Origin: Arcticibacterium luteifluviistationis
GTDB taxonomy: Bacteria; Bacteroidota; Bacteroidia; Cytophagales; Spirosomataceae
Direction of reading: 5' to 3'
Length of the DNA: 64,000 bases
Assembly (NCBI RefSeq): GCF_003258705.1
Contig: NZ_CP029480.1
Location: 3,410,001-3,474,000 of the forward strand
Both the position numbers and the translations under genes were made by a program. The notes below the pieces were generated by a model. That model did no database searches, was not told the DNA's origin, and saw nothing but the letters and a program-made list of their open reading frames with translations. Shown here in pieces: positions 9,992 through 19,244 of this stretch (within the stretch, counting starts at the first letter, position 1; each line of letters opens with the position of its first letter).

Positions 9992-10120
9992 GCACGATAT
10001 TACTTTCTTTAAAAGCCTCCCAAACACCCGTGAGGGTCTTTTTAAAGACTTTTTTTATTTTACTCCAATTACGGCACGAGCCGTATTCAGAATTCTATAA
10101 TAACAGTGCAAATATCGTGC
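9992..10120. repeat. 129-bp segment bounded by 10-bp inverted repeats
   Basis: GCACGATATT at 9992-10001 is the exact reverse complement of AATATCGTGC at 10111-10120. An internal hairpin (10070-10085) repeats the core GCACGA. No target-site duplication was seen. It could be a miniature inverted-repeat element, a paired operator upstream of argH, or chance. Confidence 0.35.
10036..10062 (+). terminator. Orphan terminator-like hairpin on plus strand
   Basis: GTCTTT and AAAGAC form a 6-bp stem around TT (10036-10049), followed directly by a long T-run (10050-10057) and further Ts. It reads as a plus-strand intrinsic terminator, yet no plus-strand gene lies upstream. Either a short transcript ends here or it is a chance AT-rich palindrome. 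Confidence 0.3.
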
Positions 10121-10231
10121 TAAAAACAACTCCGCTTAATATTTCCCCTTTTCATAATATTAGACTTTGGTTTCCATATTAGGTCACTTTATTTGTTTCT
10201 TTGTATAGTTGAAAATCAAAATATAGAAGAA

Positions 10232-11572
10232 GTGAAACTTTGGAGTAAAAGCAATGGTAAGAAGGTTCAAGAGAATATTGAACAATTCACAGTAGGTCAA
10301 GATAGAGAATTAGATATCCACTTAGCTCGATTCGATGTACTTGGCTCTATGGCTCATGCCATTATGCTAGAAAGCATAGGGCTTTTAGAAAACGAGGAAT
10401 TAAAATCACTCCTTAATGAATGTAAAGCTATAATTTCAGACATCGATAGCGGCATCTTTAAAATAGAAGATGATGTAGAAGACGTTCATAGTCAAGTTGA
10501 ACTAATTTTAACTAAAAAGCTAGGAGACATTGGCAAGAAGATTCACAGTGGACGCTCTAGAAACGACCAAGTTTTGGTGGATTTAAAAATGTATCTAAGG
10601 AGTAAAATTGAAGACATTTGCTCTCAAACTAATTCACTTTTTCAAACGCTTATAGAAAAGAGTAATTTACACAAAGGTGACCTCTTACCAGGTTACACTC
10701 ACCTTCAAATAGCCATGCCATCTTCTTTTGGCCTTTGGTTTGGAGCTTATGCGGAAAGTTTAATTGACGACATGACTATACTCCAAGCGGCTTATAAGGT
10801 TGTCAATAAAAACCCTTTAGGTAGCGGAGCTGGTTACGGCTCTTCATTCCCACTGAACAGAACACTTACTACAGAGCTATTAGGCTTTGACGACCTCAAC
10901 TATAATGTAGTGTACGCTCAAATGACTCGTGGAAAAATGGAATATGCCGTTTCTTCTGCTCTGAGTAATATCGCCAACACTATCTCTAGATTAGCAATGG
11001 ATGTCTGCCTATATAACAGCCAGAACTTTGCATTCATTAAATTGCCAGAGGAAATAACTACAGGAAGTAGTATTATGCCTCATAAAAAGAACCCGGATGT
11101 AGCTGAAATTTTAAGAGGGAAAGCCAACCTTCTAAAGAACCTACCCACTCAGATAAGTGGTTTATTATCCAACCTGCCAAGTGGTTACCATAGAGAACTT
11201 CAGCTACTTAAAGAAATTCTAATTCCTGCGTTTGACACGTATTCAGAATGCTTAGAAATTACAGCGTTTATGATAAGAGAAATGGAGGTGAAAAAGAACA
11301 TTCTTGATGACCCTAAATACGATCTACTATTTAGTGTGGAGAACGTAAACAATCTAGTACTCAAGGGAACGCCATTTAGAGATGCTTACAAAATAACTGG
11401 AGAAGGTATTAATGAAGGAAACTTTATACCAGACCGAAGCCTGAATCATACCTTAGAAGGAAGTATTGGAAATCTTTGCAACGATACTTTAGTAGAAAAC
11501 ATGAATAAGCTTATTGCCGATTTCAAGTTTGACAAGGTGGAAAACGCATTTGATAAGCTACTCAAATACTAA
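10232..11572 (+). CDS. argH: Argininosuccinate lyase
   Basis: Cleaves argininosuccinate to arginine and fumarate, the last step of arginine synthesis, in the cytoplasm. The 446-residue protein shows the fumarase/aspartase superfamily blocks: HSGRSRNDQV at about 105-114, the catalytic-histidine region GYTHLQ at about 154-159, and the signature GSSIMPHKKN at about 278-287. The frame extends upstream to a TTG at 10193, but the GTG at 10232 gives MKLWSKS, which matches how ArgH proteins normally begin, so I chose GTG. No other arg genes are adjacent. A strong bidirectional terminator follows. Confidence 0.96.
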   Translation: MKLWSKSNGKKVQENIEQFTVGQDRELDIHLARFDVLGSMAHAIMLESIGLLENEELKSLLNECKAIISDIDSGIFKIEDDVEDVHSQVELILTKKLGDIGKKIHSGRSRNDQVLVDLKMYLRSKIEDICSQTNSLFQTLIEKSNLHKGDLLPGYTHLQIAMPSSFGLWFGAYAESLIDDMTILQAAYKVVNKNPLGSGAGYGSSFPLNRTLTTELLGFDDLNYNVVYAQMTRGKMEYAVSSALSNIANTISRLAMDVCLYNSQNFAFIKLPEEITTGSSIMPHKKNPDVAEILRGKANLLKNLPTQISGLLSNLPSGYHRELQLLKEILIPAFDTYSECLEITAFMIREMEVKKNILDDPKYDLLFSVENVNNLVLKGTPFRDAYKITGEGINEGNFIPDRSLNHTLEGSIGNLCNDTLVENMNKLIADFKFDKVENAFDKLLKY

Positions 11573-11598
11573 AAAGATTAAACACTATTCTACTCCAT

Positions 11599-11631
11599 AA
11601 AAAAAGGCATTCCGTTTGGAATGCCTTTTTT
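11599..11631. terminator. Bidirectional intrinsic terminator after argH
   Basis: AAAAAAGGCATTCC and GGAATGCCTTTTTT form a long perfect stem around a GTTT loop. A-rich and T-rich flanks let it work for argH (+) and for the convergent gene on the minus strand. Confidence 0.93.
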
Positions 11632-11650
11632 CGTTATAGCTTAATGATTC

Positions 11651-13168
11651 TTAGAAACAAGACTCATCTCCATTTGAACAACATTTCGAAAATCTCTTAC
11701 CCATTTTCTTGTATTGCTGCTCAGTGATTTCGATGTAAACTTTTCCGTCATCACCTACTTTCATTTCTTGCTTAGTAAAGCTAGCATCAAGCTCTATCGG
11801 TAAATCAATGTTCTTTTCAGCTGGCTCAGCACCTTCGCCATCACATACCTCTAAAGCATGCGTCAGGTTACTAGTTCCTGTTAACATATATTGAAGAGCA
11901 GAAGCTCCAGCAACACCGTACTGACCTAAACAAAGATATTTATCAGCAGACTCACCATTTCCTAATTTACCCGTCTTCTTAGCATGAGCAATCACCGTAA
12001 CAGTAGGATTATGCTCTTTACTTACCACCTCACTAATAGCATCACTACCAGCAAAGAAGATAGTTTGTTTCTTTTTACCTACAACTCCGTCAGAAGCTGC
12101 ATCTGTAACTACCGTTTCCGTAGACTCAATTTCTGTAGCAGACAAACCTTCCATTCCTTCGCTTGTCATGTCTGTAGCACACATTGCATACGACTTTTTC
12201 AAAACAGCAAATCTCTTTTTGGTCACATCCATTCTAATAGCACCATCATCTCCAAAACTAGTTTGACCTTCTTCTACATCAAAGTCTAAGTTTACAGGAA
12301 TCTTTAAGTTTACTGCAGAAAGTGCATTTCCATTTTGATTATCTACTCTCACTACTTCTGAAGCACTAGTAGAACCTGAAGCTGTATATTCATACGAAAC
12401 GCTTACAGGAACTGTCAATTTACCTAAGCAAAGGCTTTGACCACCATAAGAAGCGACTAACTCTACTTCTTTAGTTTCCATTACTCGGTCTCCACTGGTT
12501 ATTTCACCAGCACCTGACAAGTTGATTGTTTGATCAACTGTATCTTGGCAATCTGGACATGGCGTACAGTTACAAAATGGATTAGCTGTATTATTTGCAC
12601 TCCAAGAAGAGAAGTTGTTACACTCTGGACAAGGAATATCTTGGTCACATGAAGGAATGTCTTGATAGAAGATATTACCACATGTCTTCATTATATAAAC
12701 AAAGCAAGGACCTTCTTTTACGAAAATCTTATACCCTTCAAAATCTTTCCCAAACTGAGCCTTAATATACTTTTTACTTCCAGAGCCCATCCAACCTACT
12801 GAACCTGCAGGTACAATTACTGGCGTAATATCGTCTTTGTCAAATTCAGGATCTTCAGAGCCTGAATAACCTAATGTTCTCAAAAGTCTATCAAGTTCTG
12901 CACCATTTCTTTTGCTTCTCCTTTTGACAGCTTTAAGATGAGCATAAGCCGAAGCAGAAGTGTGTCTTCTTATTCTTCCAAACTGAGGATTAGTCCCAAG
13001 TCTATTAAGAATTACAGGAGCAGATCCCTCTGACACAGCTTTAACTACTTCCTCATGAAAAAACTGATTAATAGTTTCGACACATGGAACAGTCCCTTGA
13101 GCATTTGATTTGGTACTAAATGCTACTGTGAGCAAAAAAGCACCGATAAGAAATAAAGGATTCTTCAT
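11651..13168 (-). CDS. Cys-rich secreted protein of unknown function with internal duplication
   Basis: The 505-residue protein starts with a clear signal peptide (cleavage near SNAQ, residue 24). I do not recognise the family. A central segment (155-207) is Cys-rich (CPEC, CNCTPCPDC), suggesting metal binding or disulfides. The C-terminal part is a divergent tandem duplication of roughly 100 residues: 234-330 and 389-496 share LCLG, then a strand pattern IPVNLDFD / LPIELDAS, then GDDG followed by a basic stretch ending in Cys. Each copy may be a beta-sandwich. It is transcribed convergently to argH and divergently from the PfkB kinase gene, so context gives no functional hint. Periplasmic or surface location is inferred. 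Confidence 0.85.
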   Translation of the reverse strand: MKNPLFLIGAFLLTVAFSTKSNAQGTVPCVETINQFFHEEVVKAVSEGSAPVILNRLGTNPQFGRIRRHTSASAYAHLKAVKRRSKRNGAELDRLLRTLGYSGSEDPEFDKDDITPVIVPAGSVGWMGSGSKKYIKAQFGKDFEGYKIFVKEGPCFVYIMKTCGNIFYQDIPSCDQDIPCPECNNFSSWSANNTANPFCNCTPCPDCQDTVDQTINLSGAGEITSGDRVMETKEVELVASYGGQSLCLGKLTVPVSVSYEYTASGSTSASEVVRVDNQNGNALSAVNLKIPVNLDFDVEEGQTSFGDDGAIRMDVTKKRFAVLKKSYAMCATDMTSEGMEGLSATEIESTETVVTDAASDGVVGKKKQTIFFAGSDAISEVVSKEHNPTVTVIAHAKKTGKLGNGESADKYLCLGQYGVAGASALQYMLTGTSNLTHALEVCDGEGAEPAEKNIDLPIELDASFTKQEMKVGDDGKVYIEITEQQYKKMGKRFSKCCSNGDESCF

Positions 13169-13354
13169 TGGAAAAATTGTTCTTATTTAGTTATTAGAGG
13201 GTAAAAATACAACAAAGAATTAATAGATATAAACAAACTATGTACTAAAATATCAAACAAAAACATGGTACGATTTTTTACGGTAATGTCACTTTTCATC
13301 AAATCACTTCTTTTACATATCGGAAATGAAATGTTACTATTCCCAGAATCGTAT

Positions 13355-13362
13355 TATTTTTG
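13355..13362 (+). promoter_or_regulatory. Bacteroidota -7 element for PfkB kinase
   Basis: TATTTTTG matches the Bacteroidota -7 consensus TAnnTTTG and ends 28 bp before the ATG at 13391. A clear -33 TTTG was not found. Confidence 0.4.
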
Positions 13363-13390
13363 CATAAAATCATAAAACTAAACATCATTC

Positions 13391-14308
13391 ATGAGTTTAT
13401 TAACTGTAGGTTCTGTAGCATTTGACAAAATAGAGACCCCTTTTGGCAAAACAGATAAAATTATTGGTGGAGCTGCCACTTACATCTCTCTAACTGCTTC
13501 TTACTTTACTAAGAAGAATAATTTAGTGGGAATAGTTGGGGCAGACTTTCCTGCCGAAATGATTGAAATATTTCGTAATCATGGGGTAAATACCGATGGC
13601 TTAGAAATTGACCAGAATGGTAAAACTTTTTTCTGGTCTGGAAAATACCATAACGACATGAACAGCCGTGACACGCTAGACACGCAGCTTAACGTGCTTG
13701 ATGGTTATGAACCTAAACTTCCAGAGCAGTACCAAGACTCAGAATTCTTGATGCTAGGAAACATGGTACCCGCTGTACAACATGCTACTTTAAACAAATT
13801 CAATAAGCGTCCGAAGTTTGTCATGTTAGATACCATGAACTTATGGATGGACATTGCGATGGATGATTTAAAAGCAGTGGTTTCTGAAATAGACTGCTTA
13901 ACTATAAATGACTCTGAAGCTAGACAATTATCTGGAGATTATTCTTTAAGAAAAGCCGCTAAGACTATAATGGCTATGGGTCCTAAAACTTTGGTCATTA
14001 AAAAGGGGGAGCATGGAGCTTTATTATTTCAAGGAGATAAGATTTTCTTTTGCCCTGCATTACCACTAGAAGACGTTTTTGACCCAACGGGTGCTGGTGA
14101 TTGTTTTGCCGGAGGCTTTATTGGTCATTTAGCTAAAACGGATGACTTGTCTTTCAGTAATCTTAAAAGAGCTATGATTTATGGCTCAGCCATGGCATCT
14201 TTCTGTGTAGAAAAATTTGGCACGGAGAGAATGCTAAACCTAAGCGAGAAAGAAATTAGTGATAGAGTAATGGAATTTGTGCAATTAGCCAGTTTCGAGA
14301 TTAGCTAA
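13391..14308 (+). CDS. PfkB-family sugar/nucleoside kinase
   Basis: ATP-dependent kinase of the ribokinase/adenosine kinase superfamily. It is 305 residues, normal for the family. Signature 1 is the substrate-side GGAA at 26-29; signature 2 is DPTGAGDCFAGG at 231-242, with the catalytic base Asp237 and the anion-hole GAGD. The substrate cannot be assigned from sequence; ribose, adenosine and fructose-6-phosphate are all possible in this superfamily. It ends 22 bp from the convergent end of the LptD-like gene, with a shared 15-bp inverted repeat between them. Confidence 0.9.
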   Translation: MSLLTVGSVAFDKIETPFGKTDKIIGGAATYISLTASYFTKKNNLVGIVGADFPAEMIEIFRNHGVNTDGLEIDQNGKTFFWSGKYHNDMNSRDTLDTQLNVLDGYEPKLPEQYQDSEFLMLGNMVPAVQHATLNKFNKRPKFVMLDTMNLWMDIAMDDLKAVVSEIDCLTINDSEARQLSGDYSLRKAAKTIMAMGPKTLVIKKGEHGALLFQGDKIFFCPALPLEDVFDPTGAGDCFAGGFIGHLAKTDDLSFSNLKRAMIYGSAMASFCVEKFGTERMLNLSEKEISDRVMEFVQLASFEIS

Positions 14309-14316
14309 TATATATT

Positions 14317-14359
14317 GGTAGTATTATGGCCTAGAAACCTCCTCGGTCATAATACTGCC
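14317..14359. terminator. Long hairpin shared by two convergent gene ends
   Basis: Positions 14317-14331 and 14345-14359 can pair over all 15 positions (13 Watson-Crick, 2 G-U) around a 13-nt loop. The right arm lies inside the last codons of the LptD-like gene and its stop codon overlaps the left arm. There is no long T-run, so it may be a factor-assisted terminator or an mRNA 3'-end stabiliser. Confidence 0.5.
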
Positions 14360-17351
14360 TTCTTCTACTAATTTTCAAATCTGAAAGTAGTGAAGAACGA
14401 ACTCTCAAATCAAAACTATAGTTTGAGGCTCTGCTGGTATTACCCGAAATAGGCGTCCAGTTAAAGCTCATGTCCCAGCAGTGTAGTTCACGCATCATTC
14501 CTACATTGGTAAGTGTAACGGCTTTGTACACAAAATCCCAACCTGTACTGTAAGTAAACTTCCATTTTTGTGTCAAGCTAAAATCTCCTCTAAAAGACAA
14601 CGCTTGTGTAACTCGAGCATCTGCTAAACCTTGCTTAGAATAATTTAGCGTATAAGCCACAGTTAAACTCCATGGAACAGAAAAGTCAACATAGGCCATA
14701 GGATTAGCCTTTACAAACTTCTCCATTGCCGCTCTAGCAGGATCAACATTTTCGTCAGTTTCCTTCCCACTTTTCTTGTCTTTATTAAATGTTTTAGGGT
14801 TAAGTGTGGTATTTACCGACATGTTATAGCTGCTCAGATAATCCCCTACATCAAGTCCAGGGTTCTCATTATCTTTTACCCACTTAAATGTTGGAATTCT
14901 GGTTCCAGCAAGATTACTGGAAATCAAATCATCCGTTACGTATTTATATGGGTCTATGGTACCGCCCATATTTAACCTTATTAAGCCTTTAAAAAGAGAG
15001 CTATTAGCACTTAAGTTAATATTAGAGAGTGCAAACTCTCCAAGGTCCTCATCTGCCATAAGGTTATAACTACTATTAATACTGAAATTATCTAGCAGCG
15101 ATACCTTCTCAAATTCGTTTTGAGCTGTATCTGACTTACTACGCATCTTGGCTTCTAATTGATTCGATATCCCAAAACTTAAATTGGCAGATGCTGAGCC
15201 CGTACTAGCAGTGGAATTCACAAATCGTGGTAAATACTTCTCGGTAATTGTACCAACACTGTCTTGTCTAATAATAGTTTTATAGGCATACTGGCCATCG
15301 GTATTTGGCGTATAGCTCACACTCATGGAAGGAGATACGGTATGCCTGATGGCTTGCATCCTTCCATTTCCATTAAACCTATAAGTTCCGTAAACTCTGG
15401 TATTCAGACTTGTTCCAAATGAATAGCTTTGACCAAAAGAAGGCTTATTAAGCGTATCAATAACTACCACTCCTCCACCGTTAGCATCAGTCAACACTGT
15501 TAAATTTTGAAGGTCATCATAGCTATATGATAAGGAATCATAACCATCAATACCTTGAACAGTAACTGTTCTTCCATCATTCAGACTTACAACCTGCGGC
15601 CCAATTCCTGGATTTACAAACTGATAATCTAGCTCTTTAGTAAAAAAGTCTCCTTTATAAGATATACTAGGCGTCAAGTTTATATACTTCGCTATTTTAA
15701 TATTAGGAAGTGAGATGGGAACATTATAAGAGGTATTAAAGACACCATTATTCAAAATATTAGAAAGACCTTCTATAACTGGATTATCTAAGGCTTCTAA
15801 CTCTTCCTGATAGACCAATCTTTCCTCATCTGTTAGCCCTGTTAGTGAAAGAAGTTGTTCCAACTCTAGCTTCCTTCTTTCCTCTTCGGTGGTGATAGGC
15901 TCATTAGACACGCCTGCAATATTGTATTCATTATAACTAGTAGAACGACTACTACTTTGGTTAGAAACCGTATATCCGCCATTTACACTAACTCCTACAC
16001 GGAAAGATTCATACCATTTCCCTATTTGCTTTTTTTCTGGAACAAAAGGATTGAACTGACTTACTGCTAAACTGTATGTTGAACTTCCATTTAACACCTT
16101 GGTAGATACGTTTTGATTAATTCTTAAGGCCGCACTAGTCCTAATCAATTTTCCAAAATCTTTGGAGTATTGAATAGATGAGCCAAACGTATTACTCGTA
16201 TATTGATCTACCGCATCTAGTCTTACGTTATTCTGGCTAAAGCCATTGCTCACTAAATTAACCGACGCCGAAAAACTCCTGTCAGGTCTTTTGTTTTGAG
16301 GAGAATGCGACCAAGAAACATTAAAATCTCTTGATGTCTCTGATAAAGACAATTCGTCAGTCGGTTTGTTTATAGTAAACTGAACATTCACATTTCCTGA
16401 GTACTTGTATTTTTTGGTATATTGAGATTGAACTCCAAGACCAAAACTCCCTTTTGAATAGATCTGAGCCAATACTTTAGCTCCTATGTACTCATTAAAG
16501 GCGTGGTAATAACCAAAATCTCTAAAGTAATATCCTCTACTATTTGGCTCTTCTCCATAAGAGCCCATTATAAACCCTGAAGTACCAATTTCCTTTTTCT
16601 TTGGCACAGGAAAGAAGCCAAAGGGAAAACCAATGGGTAAAGGAATACCTGCCAATACAAGATTAAAAGGCCCAGAAATTATAGAACGTTTATTAACAAG
16701 TTTAATCTTCTTGGCAGCAATATGAAAGTGCGGCTCCGCCAGATCACATGTAGAGTATTTGGCATTAACCAAATAAAGGTTATCCTTAGGGTCTTTCTTT
16801 ACTTTTTCGCCCTGAATTATACCTTCGCCTTCTTGTGTCACAATTCCTTTTATAATCGCTTTTCTAGAAGTAAAGTTATACCTAATGGTATCCGTATTAT
16901 AAGAGTCTGCTCCTTGGGTAAAAATAGGCTTCCCTTTCACCTTCTCACCTACCAGCTTTGTGGAGTCCGGCATTCCATGAGCAAAAACCTCACTTTTACC
17001 CCAACTAATTTGTATAAAATCGGCTTTTAAAGAAATATCTCCATAATCTACAGAACCATTACCATATAGATAGATGGTTTCACCATCCACATCCATTATA
17101 GTGGAGTCTTCGGCAGAATAGACAACGGTGGTTTCTAAGTTATTTTCGGCACTAACTAATGAATCCGCTATTATGCTTTTTCGAATAGAAGTGGTATCTT
17201 GTGATATCGCTAAAGAGTCTACTTGTGCATAGGACAAAGTAGACACAAGGCCGCACAATAAAAGAATAGGACACAAAATAAGGGATTTGCGACCTACAGT
17301 TTTAGAGAAAATTCTCAGAACAATATTTTTTAATTTTTCCTGTTTTATCAA
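14331..17351 (-). CDS. lptD: LptD-like outer-membrane LPS assembly protein
   Basis: Inserts lipopolysaccharide into the outer leaflet of the outer membrane. The 1,006-residue product has a signal region ending near SYAQ (residue 43), an OstA/LptA-like beta-jellyroll (about 75-230, containing GNGSVDYGDISLKADFI) and a long C-terminal region rich in alternating aromatic strands typical of the LptD barrel. The family is the longer, divergent Bacteroidota LptD. There is no usable ATG before the signal sequence; the frame starts with TTG at 17351. It is divergent, across 98 bp, from the amidase-MCE pair, an arrangement I associate with Bacteroidota genomes. Symbol by homology of family, not by close match. 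Confidence 0.88.
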   Translation of the reverse strand: MIKQEKLKNIVLRIFSKTVGRKSLILCPILLLCGLVSTLSYAQVDSLAISQDTTSIRKSIIADSLVSAENNLETTVVYSAEDSTIMDVDGETIYLYGNGSVDYGDISLKADFIQISWGKSEVFAHGMPDSTKLVGEKVKGKPIFTQGADSYNTDTIRYNFTSRKAIIKGIVTQEGEGIIQGEKVKKDPKDNLYLVNAKYSTCDLAEPHFHIAAKKIKLVNKRSIISGPFNLVLAGIPLPIGFPFGFFPVPKKKEIGTSGFIMGSYGEEPNSRGYYFRDFGYYHAFNEYIGAKVLAQIYSKGSFGLGVQSQYTKKYKYSGNVNVQFTINKPTDELSLSETSRDFNVSWSHSPQNKRPDRSFSASVNLVSNGFSQNNVRLDAVDQYTSNTFGSSIQYSKDFGKLIRTSAALRINQNVSTKVLNGSSTYSLAVSQFNPFVPEKKQIGKWYESFRVGVSVNGGYTVSNQSSSRSTSYNEYNIAGVSNEPITTEEERRKLELEQLLSLTGLTDEERLVYQEELEALDNPVIEGLSNILNNGVFNTSYNVPISLPNIKIAKYINLTPSISYKGDFFTKELDYQFVNPGIGPQVVSLNDGRTVTVQGIDGYDSLSYSYDDLQNLTVLTDANGGGVVVIDTLNKPSFGQSYSFGTSLNTRVYGTYRFNGNGRMQAIRHTVSPSMSVSYTPNTDGQYAYKTIIRQDSVGTITEKYLPRFVNSTASTGSASANLSFGISNQLEAKMRSKSDTAQNEFEKVSLLDNFSINSSYNLMADEDLGEFALSNINLSANSSLFKGLIRLNMGGTIDPYKYVTDDLISSNLAGTRIPTFKWVKDNENPGLDVGDYLSSYNMSVNTTLNPKTFNKDKKSGKETDENVDPARAAMEKFVKANPMAYVDFSVPWSLTVAYTLNYSKQGLADARVTQALSFRGDFSLTQKWKFTYSTGWDFVYKAVTLTNVGMMRELHCWDMSFNWTPISGNTSRASNYSFDLRVRSSLLSDLKISRRRQYYDRGGF

Positions 17352-17449
17352 AAAAGTTAAATTTGAGGTACAAAAGTACTTTAATTGTGCTGCCTAATAA
17401 CGTAAAATATACAAATCTCGTGTTAAATTTACCTAAATAACACTACATC

Positions 17450-18232
17450 ATGCTTTCCAATAAAACATTCATAATCGGCTTTTTAATTACATCAGCCACA
17501 TTTTTCTCCTTTTGTACACTAAAACACTACCCTTTAAATTCAGTAAGAAAGGTAGTGATAGATGCTGGGCATGGGGGGAAAGACCCCGGTACCGGAAATG
17601 GAAAAGAAAAAAGATATGCTCTTGATATAGCACTCAAGCTCGGTGAAAAGATAAAAAATAATTTAAAAGATGTTGAAGTTATTTACACCAGAGACTCTGA
17701 TGTGTTTATACCACTAAACGAGCGTGCCGAAATTGCTAACAAAAACAAGGCAGACCTTTTCATCTCTATACATTGCAATGCATTCACTTCTGCAAACGCC
17801 AGTGGCACTGAAACTTACGTCATGGGACTTCATAAATCAGAAGCCAATCTTAACTTGGCAAAGAGAGAAAACAATGTAATTCTGATGGAAGATAACTATA
17901 AGAAATCTTATAAAGGTTTTAATCCAAACTCTCCACTGGCACATATCATGTTGGCCAACTATCAAAGTGCTTTTATGAACCAAAGCATGGATTTTGCTTC
18001 TAGAGTAGAACGTCAATTTATTCATCATGGCAATAAAAGCCGTGGTGTTAAACAGGCTGGTTTTTTAGTTATTTGGGAAACCACCATGCCGAGCGTGTTG
18101 ATAGAAACGGGTTACCTCTCTAACCCTACTGATGCCAGGAAATTAGCTTCGGAAAGTGGTAGAGATAATATTGCCAAAGCCATCTACACTGCTTTCAATT
18201 CGTACAAATCTGACGTAGAAAGAAACCAATAA
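17450..18232 (+). CDS. N-acetylmuramoyl-L-alanine amidase (Amidase_3)
   Basis: Zinc amidase that cuts the bond between N-acetylmuramic acid and the stem peptide of peptidoglycan, in the periplasm. The 260-residue protein has an N-terminal hydrophobic segment (8-24) and one Amidase_3 domain. Expected zinc ligands are His41 (DAGHGGKDPG), Glu53 and His108 (SIHCNA), with catalytic Glu219 in IETGYLSN. A C-terminal SPOR or LysM domain is absent. It is 49 bp ahead of the MCE gene start and probably co-transcribed with it. Confidence 0.94.
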   Translation: MLSNKTFIIGFLITSATFFSFCTLKHYPLNSVRKVVIDAGHGGKDPGTGNGKEKRYALDIALKLGEKIKNNLKDVEVIYTRDSDVFIPLNERAEIANKNKADLFISIHCNAFTSANASGTETYVMGLHKSEANLNLAKRENNVILMEDNYKKSYKGFNPNSPLAHIMLANYQSAFMNQSMDFASRVERQFIHHGNKSRGVKQAGFLVIWETTMPSVLIETGYLSNPTDARKLASESGRDNIAKAIYTAFNSYKSDVERNQ

Positions 18233-18281
18233 GGCATTATATTTGTGTCATAGTTGTAATCACTGGCATAAAAAGCAAAAA

Positions 18282-19241
18282 ATGAAAATAAGTAAAGAGG
18301 CGAAGGTTGGTTTATTAGGTATCGTTTCGCTAGTTATCTTATATCTAGGTTTCAATTATCTTAAAGGCATGGATGTTTTCTCTACCGAAAATGAATACCA
18401 AGTGGTATTTAGTGACGTACAAGGACTTCAAACATCAAACGCCGTTACTTTTAAAGGAGTAAACGTAGGGAGGGTAATGGCCATGAAAACTGACCAAAAC
18501 AACGATCAAATAAATGTAACCCTATCTGTTAGAAAGCATATAAAACTTACGGATCAAACTGTGGCACTTTTGTCTGACGACGGACTTATAGGTGGAAAAC
18601 TAATTAAACTGCAAATAGAGCCAGGTAAAAGCTTACCTGAAGGCGGACTGCTAAAAGGGAAAGCAGAACTGGGTTTGGCAGATGAAGCTATATCTACCAT
18701 TACTCCTGCTCTTCAGAATGTAGACTCTTTACTGATAAACCTTAATAAAGTGGTAAAGCAGTTTGACCAAACGGGTTATGCTTTAAATTCACTATTAAAG
18801 TCTGCAAATAAAACTACTGATGGCTTAAATGTAGTAGTAGCTCAAAATACTAACGGTTTGGCAAAGGTTATTTCAAATGCTCAAACACTTACTGAAAACC
18901 TTGGAGTAGTTACGGGAAACTTAGATTCTCAAATAGCTCCTATTATGAAGCGTACTGGCGAATTTACAGAAAACCTAAGCACGCTAGAGTTAGAAAAAAC
19001 AGTTAGCAACCTTAATACTGCCATAGCTGGCTTGCAGGCCATTTTGACAAATGTAAATGAGGGTCAAGGAACTTTAGGGAAATTAACTTCTGACGAGTCG
19101 CTATATTCTAATTTAGATGAAACAGCTTCATCTTTAGACGCCCTACTTTCAGATTTGAAAGAAAACCCAAGACGTTATGTTCACTTTTCGCTTTTTAAAG
19201 GAAAAGATAAGGAAGGGAAAAAGAAAGATAAGGAGGAGTAG
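18282..19241 (+). CDS. MCE/MlaD-family lipid-transfer protein
   Basis: Periplasmic membrane-anchored substrate-binding component of a Mla-type phospholipid transport system. The 319-residue protein has one N-terminal transmembrane helix (about 9-24), then the MCE domain (about 32-115; QVVFSDVQGLQTSNAVTFKG), then a long helical tail. The tail ends in Lys/Asp/Glu-rich residues. The ATG at 18282 is chosen because upstream TTG codons would add residues before MKISKEAKVG, which is the usual start. No MlaE/MlaF genes are adjacent; they would be encoded elsewhere. It ends 3 bp from the convergent membrane-protein gene without a visible terminator. Confidence 0.92.
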   Translation: MKISKEAKVGLLGIVSLVILYLGFNYLKGMDVFSTENEYQVVFSDVQGLQTSNAVTFKGVNVGRVMAMKTDQNNDQINVTLSVRKHIKLTDQTVALLSDDGLIGGKLIKLQIEPGKSLPEGGLLKGKAELGLADEAISTITPALQNVDSLLINLNKVVKQFDQTGYALNSLLKSANKTTDGLNVVVAQNTNGLAKVISNAQTLTENLGVVTGNLDSQIAPIMKRTGEFTENLSTLELEKTVSNLNTAIAGLQAILTNVNEGQGTLGKLTSDESLYSNLDETASSLDALLSDLKENPRRYVHFSLFKGKDKEGKKKDKEE

Positions 19242-19244
19242 TTT

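Larger units (their letters stand above)
9860..10231. other. Divergent intergenic region with inverted repeats
   Basis: This gene-free stretch separates the minus-strand haloperoxidase-like gene from argH, so it should hold both promoters. It is AT-rich. It contains a 10-bp inverted repeat (9992-10001 and 10111-10120), a 6-bp hairpin with a 4-nt loop (TACGGC/GCCGTA, 10070-10085) and a hairpin with a T-run (10036-10062). I could not identify a convincing TAnnTTTG promoter for either gene. Confidence 0.5.

Noticed and set aside
10193-10231. Upstream TTG start for argH at 10193
   Set aside because: The extra 13 residues do not match ArgH N-termini; the GTG at 10232 gives the standard MKLW start.
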